Of a stretch of DNA of 64,000 nt, positions 54,576-62,044 are shown piece by piece. Location: the NCBI GenBank assembly GCA_025642075.2, contig JAODUO010001095.1:1-64000 (forward strand). Direction: 5' to 3'. Made by a program: the position numbers and the translations under genes. The number at the start of each line of letters is the position of its first letter. The first letter of the stretch is position 1. Origin of the DNA: Ridgeia piscesae. Taxonomy: Eukaryota; Annelida; Polychaeta; Sabellida; Siboglinidae. The notes beneath the pieces were generated by a model that saw nothing but the letters and a program-made list of their open reading frames with translations, did no database searches and was not told where the DNA came from.

Positions 54576-57500
54576 GCGTGTGCGTGTGCGTGTGCGTGTG
54601 CGTGTGCGTGTGTGTTGTATTACTCACAGAGAAAGAAAGACGTGCATCGCCCGGGAGAGACACATTGTAGATGACGACGGTGAAGTTGAAGGTATTAGTG
54701 ATAGGTAGCTGGTGCGTGACATTGTCAAAGATCGGCCATCCGGTGTAAAACATTGTTTTATTGCGCTCATAAACCAACGACCTAGAGCAGACATATCCTT
54801 TGTCACTTTACAACATATTCAGTGACATTCAGTCAGTCATATTACAACACTGTCAGTTACATACTTAGTCAGTCACATTACAACACTGTCAGTTATTAGA
54901 GACAGATACATACTCAGTCAGTCACATTACAACACTGTCAGTTATTAGAGACAGATACATACTCAGTCAGTCACATTAGAACACTGTCAGTTCTAAGAGA
55001 CAGATACATACTCAGTCAGTCACATTACAACACTGTCAGTTATTAGAGACAGATACATACTCAGTCAGTCACATTACAACACTGTCAGTTATTAGAGACA
55101 GATACATACTCAGTCAGTCACATTAGAACACTGTCAGTTCTAAGAGACAGATACATACTCAGTCAGTCACATTAGAACACTGTCAGTTCTAAGAGACAGA
55201 TACATACTCAGTCAGTCACATTAGAACACTGTCAGTTATAAGAGACAGATACATACTCAGTCAGTCAAATCACAACACTGTCAGTTATAAGAGACAGATA
55301 CATACTCAGTCAGTCACATTACAACACTGTCAGTTATAAGAGACAGTATCCTTAGATGTCTGCAAAATTAGACAAACTGATCCTGAATGACTTCTGAGAT
55401 ATGGCAGCTAACAGTGGATGGCTGACGCATAGTGATGCCATAAGTCTGGTGGACCTTTTGCCCAAAGGTGTAAAAAGTAAAACCAAATGTGCAATGATTA
55501 GGGTAGAATGGTACTATACTCACCCATGCAGGACGTTGGTCTGGTAAGGTATACATATCTTGTATTCATTATGTTTGGATCGAACTATTATTTTTCCACT
55601 CCACTGCTTCGGATCAAGAGCTTTTGATGCTGCATCAAACATAAGTTGTGTAAGAATCTATTGTATGGCACATAAGACAGTTACAGAGAAAATGCCTAAA
55701 CATTTCATAGCAACAACAACAATGCTAATATGTCAACATTACTTCACACTGCTTTTGTTGAATATACTAAACATATCACCAACAATGTTATAATTTAGAT
55801 TACCTATTTTATATAAACCCACTGCATATGCACCATAATGAATATTTGATCTGATTACAAACATAAATATTTGTCAAAACATTGTCTGAAAGCATATATT
55901 TATATTTTAGTTGTATGAAAAGCAAGAACAGTGACCCAAACTCACCAGAGAAGGATATGAAAGCGACAGTAACAGGCAGTAATACATCAGGCTTCAACGC
56001 AATAGGCCGGAAATCTATACTAATGGCGCTATTTGGTGGTGAAATGGTGACATTCTGCAAAAAACACATTGACACTAAATAAACAGCAATATATTGGCTT
56101 ACAACAATTCTTCATGGAATTTAATAGTTAGAATGTTTATGCCACAATCTTCAAAATTAGTCACAACAGAATTACAACCAGTTTGATGCATAAGAAGATA
56201 CAATGTTAACACAAATGAGAACTTTCAGATGGTGTATGAAAGGATTGCTCCTGCTGTAACTACCAGAATGAAAGGACTGCCCTCTCGTGAGGCTACTCTG
56301 TATTAAAGGACTGGCCTCTTGTGAGGTTAATCTGGGTGGAAAGACTGGCCACTCATGAGGCTACTCTGTGTGAAAGGACTGGCCTCTTGTGAGGCTACTC
56401 TGGGTGGAAGGACTGGCCTCTTGTGAAGCTACTCTGGGTGGAAGGACTGGCCTCTTGTGAGGCTACTCTGTGTGGAAGGACTGGCCTCTTGTGAGGCTAC
56501 TCTGAGTGGAAAGACTGGCCTCTTGTGAGGCTACTCTGTGTGGAAGGACTGACCTCTTGTGAGGCTACTCTGAGTGGAAGGACTGGCCTCTTGTGAAGCT
56601 ACTCTGGGTGGAAGGACTGGCCTCTTGTGAGGCTACTCTGTGTGGAAGGACTGGCCTCTTGTGAGGCTACTCTGAGTGGAAAGACTGGCCTCTTGTGAGG
56701 CTACTCTGTGTGGAAGGACTGGCCTCTTGTGAGGCTACTCTGTGTGGAAGGACTGGCCTCTTGTGAGGCTACTCTGTGTGGAAGGACTGGCCTCTTGTGA
56801 GGTTACTCTGGGTGGAAGGACTGGCCTCTTGTGAGGCTACTCTGTGTGGAAGGACTGGCCTCTTGTGAGGCTACTCTGTGTGGAAGGACTGGCCTCTTGT
56901 GAGGCTACTCTGGGTGGAAGGACTGGCCTCTTGTGAGGTTACTCTGTGTGGAAGGACTGGCCTCTTGTGAGGCTACTCTGTGTGGAAGGACTGACCTCTT
57001 GTGAGGCTACTCTGGGTGGAAGGACTGGCCTCTTGTGAGGCTACTCTGTGTGGAAGGACTGGCCTCTTGTGAGGTTACTCTGGGTGGAAGGACTGGCCTC
57101 TTGTGAGGTTACTCTGGGTGGAAGGACTGGCCTCTTGTGAGGCTACTCTGTGTGGAAGGACTGGCCTCTTGTGAGGCTACTCTGGGTGGAAGGACTGGCC
57201 TCTTGTGAGGTTACTCTGGGTGGAAGGACTGGCCTCTTGTGAGGTTACTCTGGGTGGAAGGACTGGCCTCTTGTGAGGTTACTCTGGGTGGAAGGACTGG
57301 CCTCTTGTGAGGCTACTGTGTGTGGAAGGACTGGCCTCTTGTGAGGCTACTCTGGGTGGAAGGACTGGCCTCTTGTGAGGTTACTCTGTGTGGAAGGACT
57401 GGCCTCTTGTGAGGTTACTCTGGGTGGAAGGACTGGCCTCTTGTGAGGTTACTCTGGGTGGAAGGACTGGCCTCTTGTGAGGTTACTCTGGGTGGAAGGA

Positions 57501-60500
57501 CTGGCCTCTTGTGAGGTTACTCTGGGTGGAAGGACTGGCCTCTTGTGAGGTTACTCTGGGTGGAAGGACTGGCCTCTTGTGAGGTTACTCTGGGTGGAAG
57601 GACTGGGCTCTTGTGAGGTTACTCTGGGTGGAAGGACTGGCCTCTTGTGAGGTTACTCTGGGTGGAAGGACTGGCCTCTTGTGAGGTTACTCTGGGTGGA
57701 AGGACTGGCCTCTTGTGAGGCTACTCTGGGTGGAAGGACTGGCCTCTTGTGAGGCTACTCTGTGTGGAAGGACTGGCCTCTCGTGAGGCTACTCTGTATG
57801 GAAGGACTGGCCTCTTTTGCAGCTACTTAGCATGAAAGGACAGCCTAATGGTGGGACAAGTTGGCATGAAGCCACTGCCCAGTGGTGGGACTACTCACAG
57901 TGATGTGTATGTGTTTGTTGCCAGAATTCATGAGTTTCAGGCGCAGTGTCTTTGGCTCATCCAAAGTTCTTAGCATGCCAAAATCTAGCATCTCTAGTGG
58001 TGAAAACAATCCTGGTGCTGCAAACAAAAGAATATGATCACTGTCTTGGATTAGTCAAACTAACACCTTTTATTATCTGTATTTAGTATTTGTTTACTCC
58101 TTATGACATTTTCAATATTAAACAATATTAATACAACCACACCTACAAAAAGACTACAATAATCAAAAGTGTGGTTTTATGTAGTGCATTACAAGAGCAA
58201 ATATTTAGGCAAACCCTGCTAGCTGTGTTTCTAACCTATCTACTAGCACTTCCCACATGCCCAACTGGCTACAGTCTCTAACCTTGCAGGCTGCCATTAT
58301 GTAACCTTACATCACCACCACTGCCTACAGGCCCAGTTCGCTGACAATCTCTCACCTGATGTGACTTCTACCTCTACAGGTAGAACTAATTTTTGATGGA
58401 GTTTCTCCTTGTTGGTACGTATGCGAATGAACACTGTATGATTACTTTCTAGTCGTGCAATGAAGCTTGCTTTCATGATCGGCTTCGTCTCATATGGTGG
58501 AATCTCCTGCAACCAGGAAATAAATAGATTGCCAACATTATTTCACAATCTATTGGTGTAGTTTTAACCAGAGGTGATCAAGAAAAATCCTCTGTAGCAT
58601 ACTTCTCCTATAAAAATCATAACTTGGCTAATATCGGTCATAAAAATATGAATGATGCAAAATTGTAATGCTAAGGGAATGCCTTATTATAATAAAAGTA
58701 TAACATATATATAGAACAAATGAAAAGCATGGCGATATTTTTATATAAAATTGAACTAAAAAAATAAACAAACATTTAATCCTGCTGCCAGAAATTGATG
58801 GCGTGGATGAATATACTTTGCCGTTTTGACAAATGCAGTGTCATGTATTACCTGCTAAATAAAACAAAAAAATATGTCAAGAACAATTTTTTTTGAATAC
58901 GAATTATGTTGATTCAAGCTGACCGATTGCTGCTGTGCTCGATACTGTTGCAACCCATGCACCCAGCTGGAGAAATTTTGCGCAACTAATTTGTTGAATT
59001 TTCACACCAAAAATGCACCCAAACTCCATCTAACTACATCAACTAATATAATAACCTTGTTTATGAATACTGTCAAGCATTTTGCCAAAATATCATTGAA
59101 GAAACTTGAGATAATCCAAAGGAAAGTTGAAAAGCGGATAAACTGTAGTTTACTGCTCCACCATTTTGTCTATTTTGTGGGGGCGATGATGCTACATTTG
59201 AAATCATGGTTCTGATTGGTTGAATTGACTGAACCCATGTGACTTATTTTGGGCAGATTGGCCACTCACAAAGCTTTCTTTTGATACTATATATGTGGGG
59301 GTGTAGACTTTATGAATGGATGCGTAAATTTATTCATCAGGGCATAGTAAAATGTTTCAAATATGGGCGGCAACAACATCACGTGCTTTGTAAACATGAT
59401 TGTGAAAAATCTATCACTGAACCTATGCAAGAAAAAATACACATCTAGAAAAATCTATCAGCTATCCAATGATACCAAATGATCGCATGCTAATTACGTG
59501 TGATGGAAATGAAAGTTGTTACAACAGAGGCAGGTGCATTTGGGCTGATTTTTGGCCCTGGTCACTTCTAGGGTTAATGCAAGGTTTTTTTAATATTTCT
59601 GTTTTTAGTTGCAATAAGCAGAGGAAATGTTTTATCGTTTCTTCTCTACATTATATTTTGTCTTCACTCCTTATCTGTTCTGCTGTTGTTCAGCAGAACC
59701 CTGATACATTAGACAAAACAAATGTGCTAAGAAAATTTTATTATACTTAATTTTTAATGTGCTTTTATGCTATCCAGATTAATAATGTAAATCTTCATCA
59801 ACAGTCCAGTCCATCAATGGTAGTTAACTAGTTTTACGATTTAGAAACTTGGCCACTCACCCACATGTCTTTTGTTGCTTCCCTCTCTCCTGTGGGAAGT
59901 TCTAGGTGGAGGTCATCTCCACTTGTGTATATTTCTTCCACCTGAAAGAAGAAGAAAACTATGTAATGTGTTCAATATGCAGACAATGACACTAGGGCAT
60001 CATGCATAGGGTAGAAAACAACTACTAGAGTAATAATATCCAGCTGAAATACACTAAGACAAAAATTGATCAAGAGGCCCTGTAGTCCTTTGGACTATAT
60101 TGTGATTTTGGTGAATCATGGTGGCATTACACCATGTAGTATCAATACAAAATTAAAGACAGCAAACATCTGTCAAGTGCCACAGGTACTTTGAACTTGT
60201 GAAATTTCACATAACAAAATAATTTGCAAATGTTATCAACATGTCATCAACAATGTTATTATATACTATTAGTAATTATTCTTAGTTATGACAATTATTT
60301 GAATAATTTGTTTTAGCTAATCTACTCTATTAACATTCAGGTTACCCTCAACAATAGATGCTGATAGTATTAAGGTGGAAACTACTGGCAACATTTCAGT
60401 GTAACATGTGTATAATGTGTTGTTGACAGAAGCATCAGCTAGACACTAATAATAGCTCAGTGAAAGGTGACAGAGTGTACCAATAATAGACAGCAGGTAT

Positions 60501-62004
60501 AGGACAAAGGGTCAGTGAACAGGCAAGCCCTGGAATATACAAGTCAGTGAATATGCAAATGATTCTAGGCAGGCCCAAGCAAAAGGAAACATTTTGCTTT
60601 TGTGGGCAACCCTGAGGTGCCTTTAGAAATATCCAATCAAATACAAATTTCTTGTGTATTATCTCTACCTAATTTTACATATGCAAAATTAGAGAAAACG
60701 TTAGTTCAGTTTCTGATGTACAATTTTTTTAACCTGAGATTTGTTCACTATGCACCACGTTTTCTACTCACCATTAACATTTGAAAGCATTTATGATATG
60801 TTGGGTAAAACAATGACAGTTCAACTTGGTTATTAGCTAATGAAATCTACAACATAGTTGATCCTACGGCCTACGCAAACAGAAATGTGACATGTATGAT
60901 GTAACGTGACATGAAATGTGACATGTTACCTATGCAAAATTAGAGAAACAGTTCAGTTTCTGAGAAAGTAAGCATAAAGAAAATATATACTTTTGTTAGC
61001 CCTTGAAGGCCCTAAGGTACCTTTAGGGTAATCTAATCTTCTGAGTTTAGTCGTAGACAATAATCATTAATTGCATATTCAATGCAATCCAACAACAAGC
61101 GTTATGTGTACAGATGAATTATATTAGTAATTCACAGTGCTGTGGACAATATTATGTCACATGAATTGCAGCAATTGCTCCACAAATACAAAACTGAAGC
61201 TATTGTAGTAATAGCACCATGTTGGTGTTCATTATTTCCAACAGTCAGCACCATTCAGCTGTAATTACAGGTGTGTTGCTGTAGTATGGCTGCACGTCGT
61301 CACAGAGCTTCCATAATTGAATTCCACATCTAATGTCACCTGAGCTTTTAATCTATATCTCAGCAGGACAGGATGGGATGACGGCAGCTAATGCCACAGG
61401 TCAGCCAGTATAATGCTGAATGCAATTCAACTGTTGGGAGAGACCACTTCAGCTCACGACAGATATGATTAGGCACATTTCCTGCCTCAGTACATACTTG
61501 TGTGTCATGAATATAAATACTGCAGCTATGTAACTGCTAGGACACTGTTCCACTCAACAAACAAAACTCACAATGTTGTCTTATTAAAAAAGGCATTACA
61601 GCTGCTAGATAATTGAAATAATTGTATAATTAGAGTTTTTGTGAACAATCAACCAGTTTAATTAACATGATATTTATTCAAGAAAACAACTGGAAAGATT
61701 TCCCTGAACATATAGGACTATGTAAATTTTACATTATATAATTATGTGTAGTTATAAACTTGTCTAGACTTTAGTAGGTGAATATGCAGTTAGGTAGTGC
61801 ATGTTTAGTGAATATGCAGTTAGATAGCTAGTGTTTAGTGAGCAGCTGCCAATTCAGGCAGTAACAGTATCTTTCACTCACCTGCAGTGTGGAGCTGTGT
61901 GGATTGTGAAGGTTTATGAGTGGAGAAAAGCTGCTATTGAGGGGAACCTTCGCTCCCAGGAACGGACGCACCCGGTATGGATTCGGCACGCCCACACCAA
62001 ATAC
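20222..62004 (-). CDS. TMEM131: TMEM131/TMEM131L orthologue, 32 exons, 5' end outside window
   Basis: Type I membrane protein of the ER/early secretory pathway. In this family the luminal PapD-like (ASH-type) region helps assemble procollagen and the cytoplasmic tail binds a TRAPP subunit for export. 32 exons are listed separately; their lengths sum to 5487 nt (1828 codons plus stop) and every phase chains. Recognition rests on collinear matches to the vertebrate proteins: GVPNPYRVRPFLGAKVPLNS, SGDDLHLELPTG, EIPPYETK, LEMLDFGMLRT, PCEGYGFKV, FTPDFTMSRV, ALPRPTWE before the membrane span, SSTTTESS, STLELPYT and DSPPPLWDSP. The span is at fragment residues about 924-946. The tail is long, low-complexity and Lys-rich, with a poly-Gln run. 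The signal peptide and first luminal segment must lie above 64000. The introns carry nearly all repeats described for 20.5-62 kb. It could equally be named TMEM131L; one invertebrate gene usually represents both vertebrate paralogues. Confidence 0.93.
20715..21611. repeat. 37-bp minisatellite in the last TMEM131 intron
   Basis: About 24 units of CAGTTCTTTCAGTGGTATGT plus CAGTGTGGTGACAGTTA, some shortened by loss of GGTAT. The array is interrupted by the hAT-like element at 21620 and resumes in degenerate form at 22997, grading into the 36-bp array. Confidence 0.93.
21620..22988. mobile_element. Non-autonomous hAT-like transposon carrying a host exon
   Basis: Left TIR TAAGGATGGGACGAAT (21620-21635). 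The right end is ATTCGTCCCATCTTTA (22973-22988), whose reverse complement matches the left at 15 of 16 bases. Both sides carry CGGTGTGG (21612-21619 and 22989-22996), an 8-bp target duplication as expected for hAT. Both subterminal regions are rich in ATTCGATTCG-like motifs. Removing the element restores a continuous run of the surrounding minisatellite. It encodes no transposase. Its cargo at 21780-22318 is a copy of the TMEM131 terminal exon and adjoining intron. The rest is unique-looking, including a GGTTAAGGTTAGC-like stretch near 22490-22540. Confidence 0.8.
21797..22117 (-). pseudogene. TMEM131 terminal-exon copy (copy B) with frameshift
   Basis: Part of a 539-bp block (21780-22318) that I read as identical to 20213-20752 apart from loss of one C (GCGCCCGCC becomes GCGCCGCC near 21978). 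Acceptor and branch region are retained, and it lies closer to exon 31 than copy A. Spliced in, it would share 47 residues with the normal tail (to TLQYIDTGVGG), then continue out of frame through WSHHLRYVAHH to a new stop at 21797, giving 106 residues. It could be an alternative last exon or simply non-functional. A consensus donor (AAATG|GTAAGTC) lies just past it. Confidence 0.8.
22997..23920. repeat. 36-bp minisatellite, degenerate at its left side
   Basis: From about 23237 the unit is TCACAGTTGTATGTCATTGA plus AGTGACAGTTAGTCAC, nearly uniform over about 18 copies. 22997-23236 holds diverged units intermediate with the 37-bp array, so the two arrays look like one evolving tract. The 36-bp period keeps a plus frame open; it is not a gene. 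Confidence 0.93.
23982..24100 (-). CDS. TMEM131: TMEM131 exon 31
   Basis: Residues 1680-1719, ending in phase 0 with donor AAG|GTATGT. Contains EDWPGFGMATIPADSLWDSS, then HNDPWSLPAE, part of the Trp-rich tail. This exon splices to copy A or, in principle, copy B. Confidence 0.85.
24493..24637. repeat. (CCGA)n microsatellite
   Basis: About 36 tetramers of CCGA/CGAC, unusual in being one CpG every four bases. It lies about 50 bp from the exon 30 donor in the intron. Confidence 0.97.
24690..24809 (-). CDS. TMEM131: TMEM131 exon 30
   Basis: Residues 1640-1679. Contains a charged helix-like stretch MMQKLQFERRQRLVQYQNNL, possibly a short coiled coil, then donor AAAG|GTATGTC. Confidence 0.82.
25157..25299 (-). 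CDS. TMEM131: TMEM131 exon 29
   Basis: Residues 1592-1639, a Pro/Ala/Asn-rich tail segment (SVFNGLQN at the end). Acceptor TATGTCGTAG, donor GTGAGC; phases fit both neighbours. Confidence 0.82.
25370..25590. repeat. (GTAG)n/(GGTG)n, (TA)n and (GT)n compound microsatellite
   Basis: GGTGGGTG tetramers, then TAGG tetramers to about 25497, a short GTAT stretch, (AT)n at 25519-25548 and (GT)n to about 25587. Located in the intron between exons 28 and 29. Confidence 0.95.
25850..25970 (-). CDS. TMEM131: TMEM131 exon 28
   Basis: Residues 1552-1591. TNPWNPNPGSPVTPDSL resembles the Ser/Pro-rich SPxSPDFTPL region of vertebrate tails. Acceptor GGCTGCAG, donor TTCT|GTAAGTC. Confidence 0.85.
26884..27219 (-). 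CDS. TMEM131: TMEM131 exon 27
   Basis: Residues 1440-1551. Begins DLSELALQTEQFSKKL, aligning with the SLxKLSLQT motif of vertebrate TMEM131, followed by a Ser/Thr/Gly-rich low-complexity stretch. Donor CAG|GTCAGTA. Confidence 0.87.
27885..28880. repeat. Dispersed intronic repeat, copy 1
   Basis: Starts near TGATGTCCTTTGGACTATGT and shares long collinear stretches with 60065-61040: TTACTCTATTAACATTCAGG near 28328, TTTCAGTGTAACATG near 28399, and GAAAAATAGACCCCAAACAA near 28713. No coding capacity. Confidence 0.75.
30385..30495 (-). CDS. TMEM131: TMEM131 exon 26
   Basis: Residues 1403-1439. The DSPPPLWDSPSPTPQP motif aligns with a conserved Pro/Trp motif of the vertebrate tail. The acceptor (CCTTATGTAG) and donor (CCCG|GTCAGA) are less ideal than others, but both phases fit. 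Confidence 0.82.
31316..31488 (-). CDS. TMEM131: TMEM131 exon 25
   Basis: Residues 1345-1402. Begins STLELPYT, a signature shared with vertebrate TMEM131, then an Ala-rich and Lys-rich stretch (IKAKKVKVAPLAVAK). Donor GTACGTGC. Confidence 0.88.
31855..32072 (-). CDS. TMEM131: TMEM131 exon 24
   Basis: Residues 1273-1344. Lys-rich (KLKKRNKKEKKL), then EEEFIITSKSKAHKKIKIDP, matching the basic region before SLELPYT in the family. Confidence 0.86.
32450..32577 (-). CDS. TMEM131: TMEM131 exon 23
   Basis: Residues 1230-1272. Highly charged (AKKKHSAKKHDERKRRERLL) followed by ETSSTTTESSGVDPDD, the family's SSSTTTETS motif. Donor AAG|GTGCAG. Confidence 0.86.
33101..34170 (-). CDS. TMEM131: TMEM131 exon 22, membrane span and start of tail
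   Basis: Residues 873-1229, the largest exon. It opens with the conserved FTPDFTMSRV strand of the last luminal domain, then ALPRPTWE and the single hydrophobic span (PLIYYSTVCAMVILLFGVLV, about 924-946). After DLKTIAGV the tail is Ser/Lys-rich and includes a poly-Gln run (IQHQQQQQQQQR), NNNN and a leucine-rich helix SASEKARLLASLATLKK. Donor GATG|GTGAGG. Confidence 0.93.
34530..34725 (-). CDS. TMEM131: TMEM131 exon 21
   Basis: Residues 808-872. Contains IPPNFTVRGTFTARNVGQLP and PCEGYGFKVLECHGFEL, among the best conserved parts of the luminal region, with a Cys pair likely to form a disulfide. Confidence 0.93.
35374..35513 (-). CDS. TMEM131: TMEM131 exon 20
   Basis: Residues 761-807. NNLTIVETVVIQGQG matches the family's RNNLTxxDxVxxQGQG motif. 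Confidence 0.92.
37120..37286 (-). CDS. TMEM131: TMEM131 exon 19
   Basis: Residues 706-760. HRHSLSMILDGGAKIHVRVG, then FRPKDDLFHSSLIIIR, a beta-sandwich edge typical of ASH/PapD-like domains. Confidence 0.9.
37673..37751 (-). CDS. TMEM131: TMEM131 exon 18
   Basis: Residues 679-705. Acidic loop (ELAEDSETNEQDIFVLPDLG) between two luminal strands; phases fit both sides. Confidence 0.85.
38268..38377 (-). CDS. TMEM131: TMEM131 exon 17
   Basis: Residues 643-678. FVVENPGDVPVIVQVLPLSL, matching the LENPADVPVYVQxxPLxLY segment of the family. Confidence 0.92.
38465..39847. mobile_element. 1.38-kb DNA element with perfect 14-bp TIRs
   Basis: TGTGACCCATCTTA at 38465-38478 and its exact reverse complement at 39834-39847. 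CATACATA lies 2 bp before the left end and CATACATG directly after the right end (7 of 8), a possible 8-bp target duplication. No transposase. It lies in the intron between exons 16 and 17. Superfamily unknown. Confidence 0.6.
40204..40339 (-). CDS. TMEM131: TMEM131 exon 16
   Basis: Residues 597-642. THLHWPSISRSSKIKFPLTQ matches the AELSWPSILSSPRxLKFPLT stretch of the family. Confidence 0.92.
40650..40767 (-). CDS. TMEM131: TMEM131 exon 15
   Basis: Residues 558-596. GHHWLLGATLDTDVADIDQY, then LYTRFHQKWDVLSQ, corresponding to the weakly conserved acidic/aromatic linker before the WPS motif. Confidence 0.83.
42759..42834 (-). CDS. TMEM131: TMEM131 exon 14
   Basis: Residues 533-557. IGKIYFNMKKECEEDCFVGL matches the family's IYFDPxxxCGDxCYVGLP segment, with both cysteines kept. 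Confidence 0.9.
43057..43212 (-). CDS. TMEM131: TMEM131 exon 13
   Basis: Residues 481-532. SFKHFLEVRDVFFSPNDTRF, then YYVPPSASKTVFLQP; the DxRFYY motif is conserved. Confidence 0.91.
43430..44030. repeat. Dispersed intronic repeat, copy 2
   Basis: Shares with copies at 28 and 60 kb the stretches TTTTCAGTGTAACATGGATA, GAGGTGCCCTTAGAAACATC, ATCAAATATAAATTTCT and CAATTTCTGAGATATGGGAG, ending in CAGCCCAAAGGACTAAA. Confidence 0.75.
44119..44205 (-). CDS. TMEM131: TMEM131 exon 12
   Basis: Residues 452-480. NVYIPVTLRTVEGSLNAVPG, matching IPVKAxxAVGSLxxxP of the family. Confidence 0.9.
44810..45000. repeat. Local repeat pair, member 1
   Basis: About 85% similar by eye to 45770-45935 in the same orientation; shared TTTCTGCTGCCTGGGGAAAA and CCAATAGTGAATGTATTTAT. 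The intervening segment contains exon 11. Confidence 0.8.
45383..45487 (-). CDS. TMEM131: TMEM131 exon 11
   Basis: Residues 417-451. LKPHHFAVFSVNLVSPSTEG, matching the family's SGYFAVFRVKL strand. Confidence 0.91.
45770..45935. repeat. Local repeat pair, member 2
   Basis: Second copy of the 44810-45000 unit; same orientation, diverged. Confidence 0.8.
46568..46690 (-). CDS. TMEM131: TMEM131 exon 10
   Basis: Residues 376-416. VQFLGSEKGNGTTLTRLQNT matches VAVERGNRTTIxxxLP of the family. Confidence 0.9.
47770..47957. repeat. Dispersed intronic repeat, short copy 3
   Basis: GAGGTGCCCTTAGAAACATT, AACCAATCAAATCAAATTTG and GGCAGCCCAAAGGACTAAAA. Here the repeat runs directly into the tRNA-like head at 47988-48052. 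Confidence 0.7.
47988..48052 (-). repeat. tRNA-derived SINE head
   Basis: On the minus strand TGGCTAGAGCATCGG fits a pol III A box, and GGTCTGAATCGC, about 35 bp later, is a mutated B box. A full cloverleaf is not present, so this is a SINE promoter relic, not a tRNA gene. It adjoins the dispersed repeat body at 47770-47957. Confidence 0.65.
48201..48311 (-). CDS. TMEM131: TMEM131 exon 9
   Basis: Residues 339-375. PEIFRGQLDFGTLGMRESRN, then MTFTLRNENPVE; the start of an ASH-like domain with the typical xDFGxL motif. Confidence 0.92.
48700..49015. repeat. Dispersed intronic repeat, copy 4
   Basis: AGAGAAAAGGTTAGTTAATT, CCCTAGGGTACCTTTAGAAC and CCAAATAAGAAAAATAGATC, ending TTCAGCACAAATGACTAAAA. 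Confidence 0.72.
49151..49321 (-). CDS. TMEM131: TMEM131 exon 8
   Basis: Residues 282-338. IKNFVKPVAIPVQQTLPVLT, then FKIPLLVYNGHLK, collinear with the HNFSKPVxIxP and FHLPVRVYTGFLD strands. The intron on its 5' side (to exon 7) is the longest, about 5.3 kb. Confidence 0.92.
50262..50610. repeat. Two-copy subterminal repeat of the transposon
   Basis: Units at about 50262-50415 and 50457-50598 share AAACTGAGAAA, GAGAACATGTCTACTGAAA, TTAGTTACCATGAACGGATT and ATGAAATTTTGCA. Subterminal repeats often bind transposase, but that is inference here. Confidence 0.75.
50814..53164 (-). CDS. Transposase-family protein, five exons, catalytic core missing
   Basis: Exons 53164-52896, 52376-52283, 51963-51809, 51394-51359 and 51273-50814; all phases chain, giving 337 residues and TGA. 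Start: ATG at 53164. N-terminus: acidic region (SDESESDTDE, SSDEDDLFDD). Residues about 91-102 hold a Cys cluster (CTCKYNKGHSC), then FLGKLSTFMNL, MVYYVNGHQLCWETFKFMHA and ISQNRLTALIHW. This order resembles a transposase-like family abundant in cnidarians and molluscs (Cys motif, LLGKL, RVFGxxVCxxTFxFLH). The next exon jumps to a C-terminal motif (LSHDRQQYLHTHIRPFV, then DVLCPRP) and ends in an RGRGRGG-rich basic, AT-hook-like tail. The DDE catalytic part expected between these is absent, so the product may bind DNA but should not cut it. Family placement is from memory. Confidence 0.6.
54350..54616. repeat. (GT)n microsatellite abutting exon 7
   Basis: GT/GC/GA dinucleotide run of about 265 bp. 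In the sense of the minus-strand gene it is (CA)n and begins about a dozen bases after the exon 7 donor. Confidence 0.97.
54628..54781 (-). CDS. TMEM131: TMEM131 exon 7
   Basis: Residues 230-281. TNTFNFTVVIYNVSLPGDAR aligns with TNTFSFAILIHDVLLPEEAK of the family. Donor TCT|GTGAGTA is followed almost at once by the CA repeat. Confidence 0.93.
54830..55347. repeat. 49-bp minisatellite
   Basis: About ten units of TCAGTCAGTCACATTACAAC plus ACTGTCAGTTATTAGAGACA and GATACATAC, with ATTACA/ATTAGA and TTATTAG/TTCTAAG variants. In the intron between exons 6 and 7. Confidence 0.95.
55350..55510. repeat. Dispersed intronic repeat, short copy 5
   Basis: GACTTCTGAGATATGGCAGC, GTGGACCTTTTGCCCAAAGG and AAAACCAAATGTGC, the same end region as copy 3 next to its tRNA-like head. 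Confidence 0.65.
55524..55629 (-). CDS. TMEM131: TMEM131 exon 6
   Basis: Residues 195-229. ASKALDPKQWSGKIIVRSKH aligns with DASKAKKPSQFSGKITVKAK. Confidence 0.92.
55946..56054 (-). CDS. TMEM131: TMEM131 exon 5
   Basis: Residues 159-194. NSAISIDFRPIALKPDVLLP aligns with the family's AITVHFKPITLKASESKY strand; ends AFISFS in phase 1. Confidence 0.92.
56264..57835. repeat. 34-bp minisatellite
   Basis: About 46 units of TGGCCTCTTGTGAGGCTACT plus CTGTGTGGAAGGAC. Variants are GGCTAC/GGTTAC and TGTGTGG/TGGGTGG. GGTTAC with GGGTGG units are clustered at 57060-57720, suggesting recent local expansion. It fills most of the intron between exons 4 and 5. Confidence 0.96.
57899..58017 (-). CDS. TMEM131: TMEM131 exon 4
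   Basis: Residues 119-158. APGLFSPLEMLDFGMLRTLD, then LRLKLMNSGNKHIHIT; a near-textbook match to the LDFGTLRTxDxPKxLxLxLLNSG motif of TMEM131. Confidence 0.95.
58356..58506 (-). CDS. TMEM131: TMEM131 exon 3
   Basis: Residues 69-118. EIPPYETKPIMKASFIARLE, then SNHTVFIRIRTN and LVLPVEVEVTS, all collinear with vertebrate TMEM131. Confidence 0.95.
58780..59300. repeat. Roughly 510-bp dispersed repeat, member 1
   Basis: Collinear with 63490-64000 in the same orientation: shared TGCTGCCAG, GGAGAAAT, TTGCGC, ATAATCCAAAGGAAA, CATTTTG and TCTGATTGG blocks. No coding frame. Probably a non-autonomous element of the local repeat complement. Confidence 0.75.
59861..59941 (-). CDS. TMEM131: TMEM131 exon 2
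   Basis: Residues 42-68. VEEIYTSGDDLHLELPTGER aligns with VVEMYSSGGDLHLELPTGQQ. Confidence 0.95.
60065..61040. repeat. Dispersed intronic repeat, copy 6 (long)
   Basis: The counterpart of the 27885-28880 copy: GTAGTCCTTTGGACTATATT near 60082, TACTCTATTAACATTCAGGT near 60325, TTTCAGTGTAACATGTGTAT near 60397 and AGGTGCCTTTAGAAATATCC near 60614. Confidence 0.78.
61882..62004 (-). CDS. TMEM131: TMEM131, first exon in window
   Basis: Fragment residues 1-41, taken as phase 0. VFGVGVPNPYRVRPFLGAKV, then SPLINLHNPHSSTLQ, the signature of the conserved N-terminal TMEM131 domain. Acceptor TTGCCTTACAG shows that at least one more exon lies upstream, outside the window. Confidence 0.95.
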
Positions 62005-62044
62005 CTGTAAGGCAAATGGAGTTCAAAGGGAAGGTTATGGTCAC

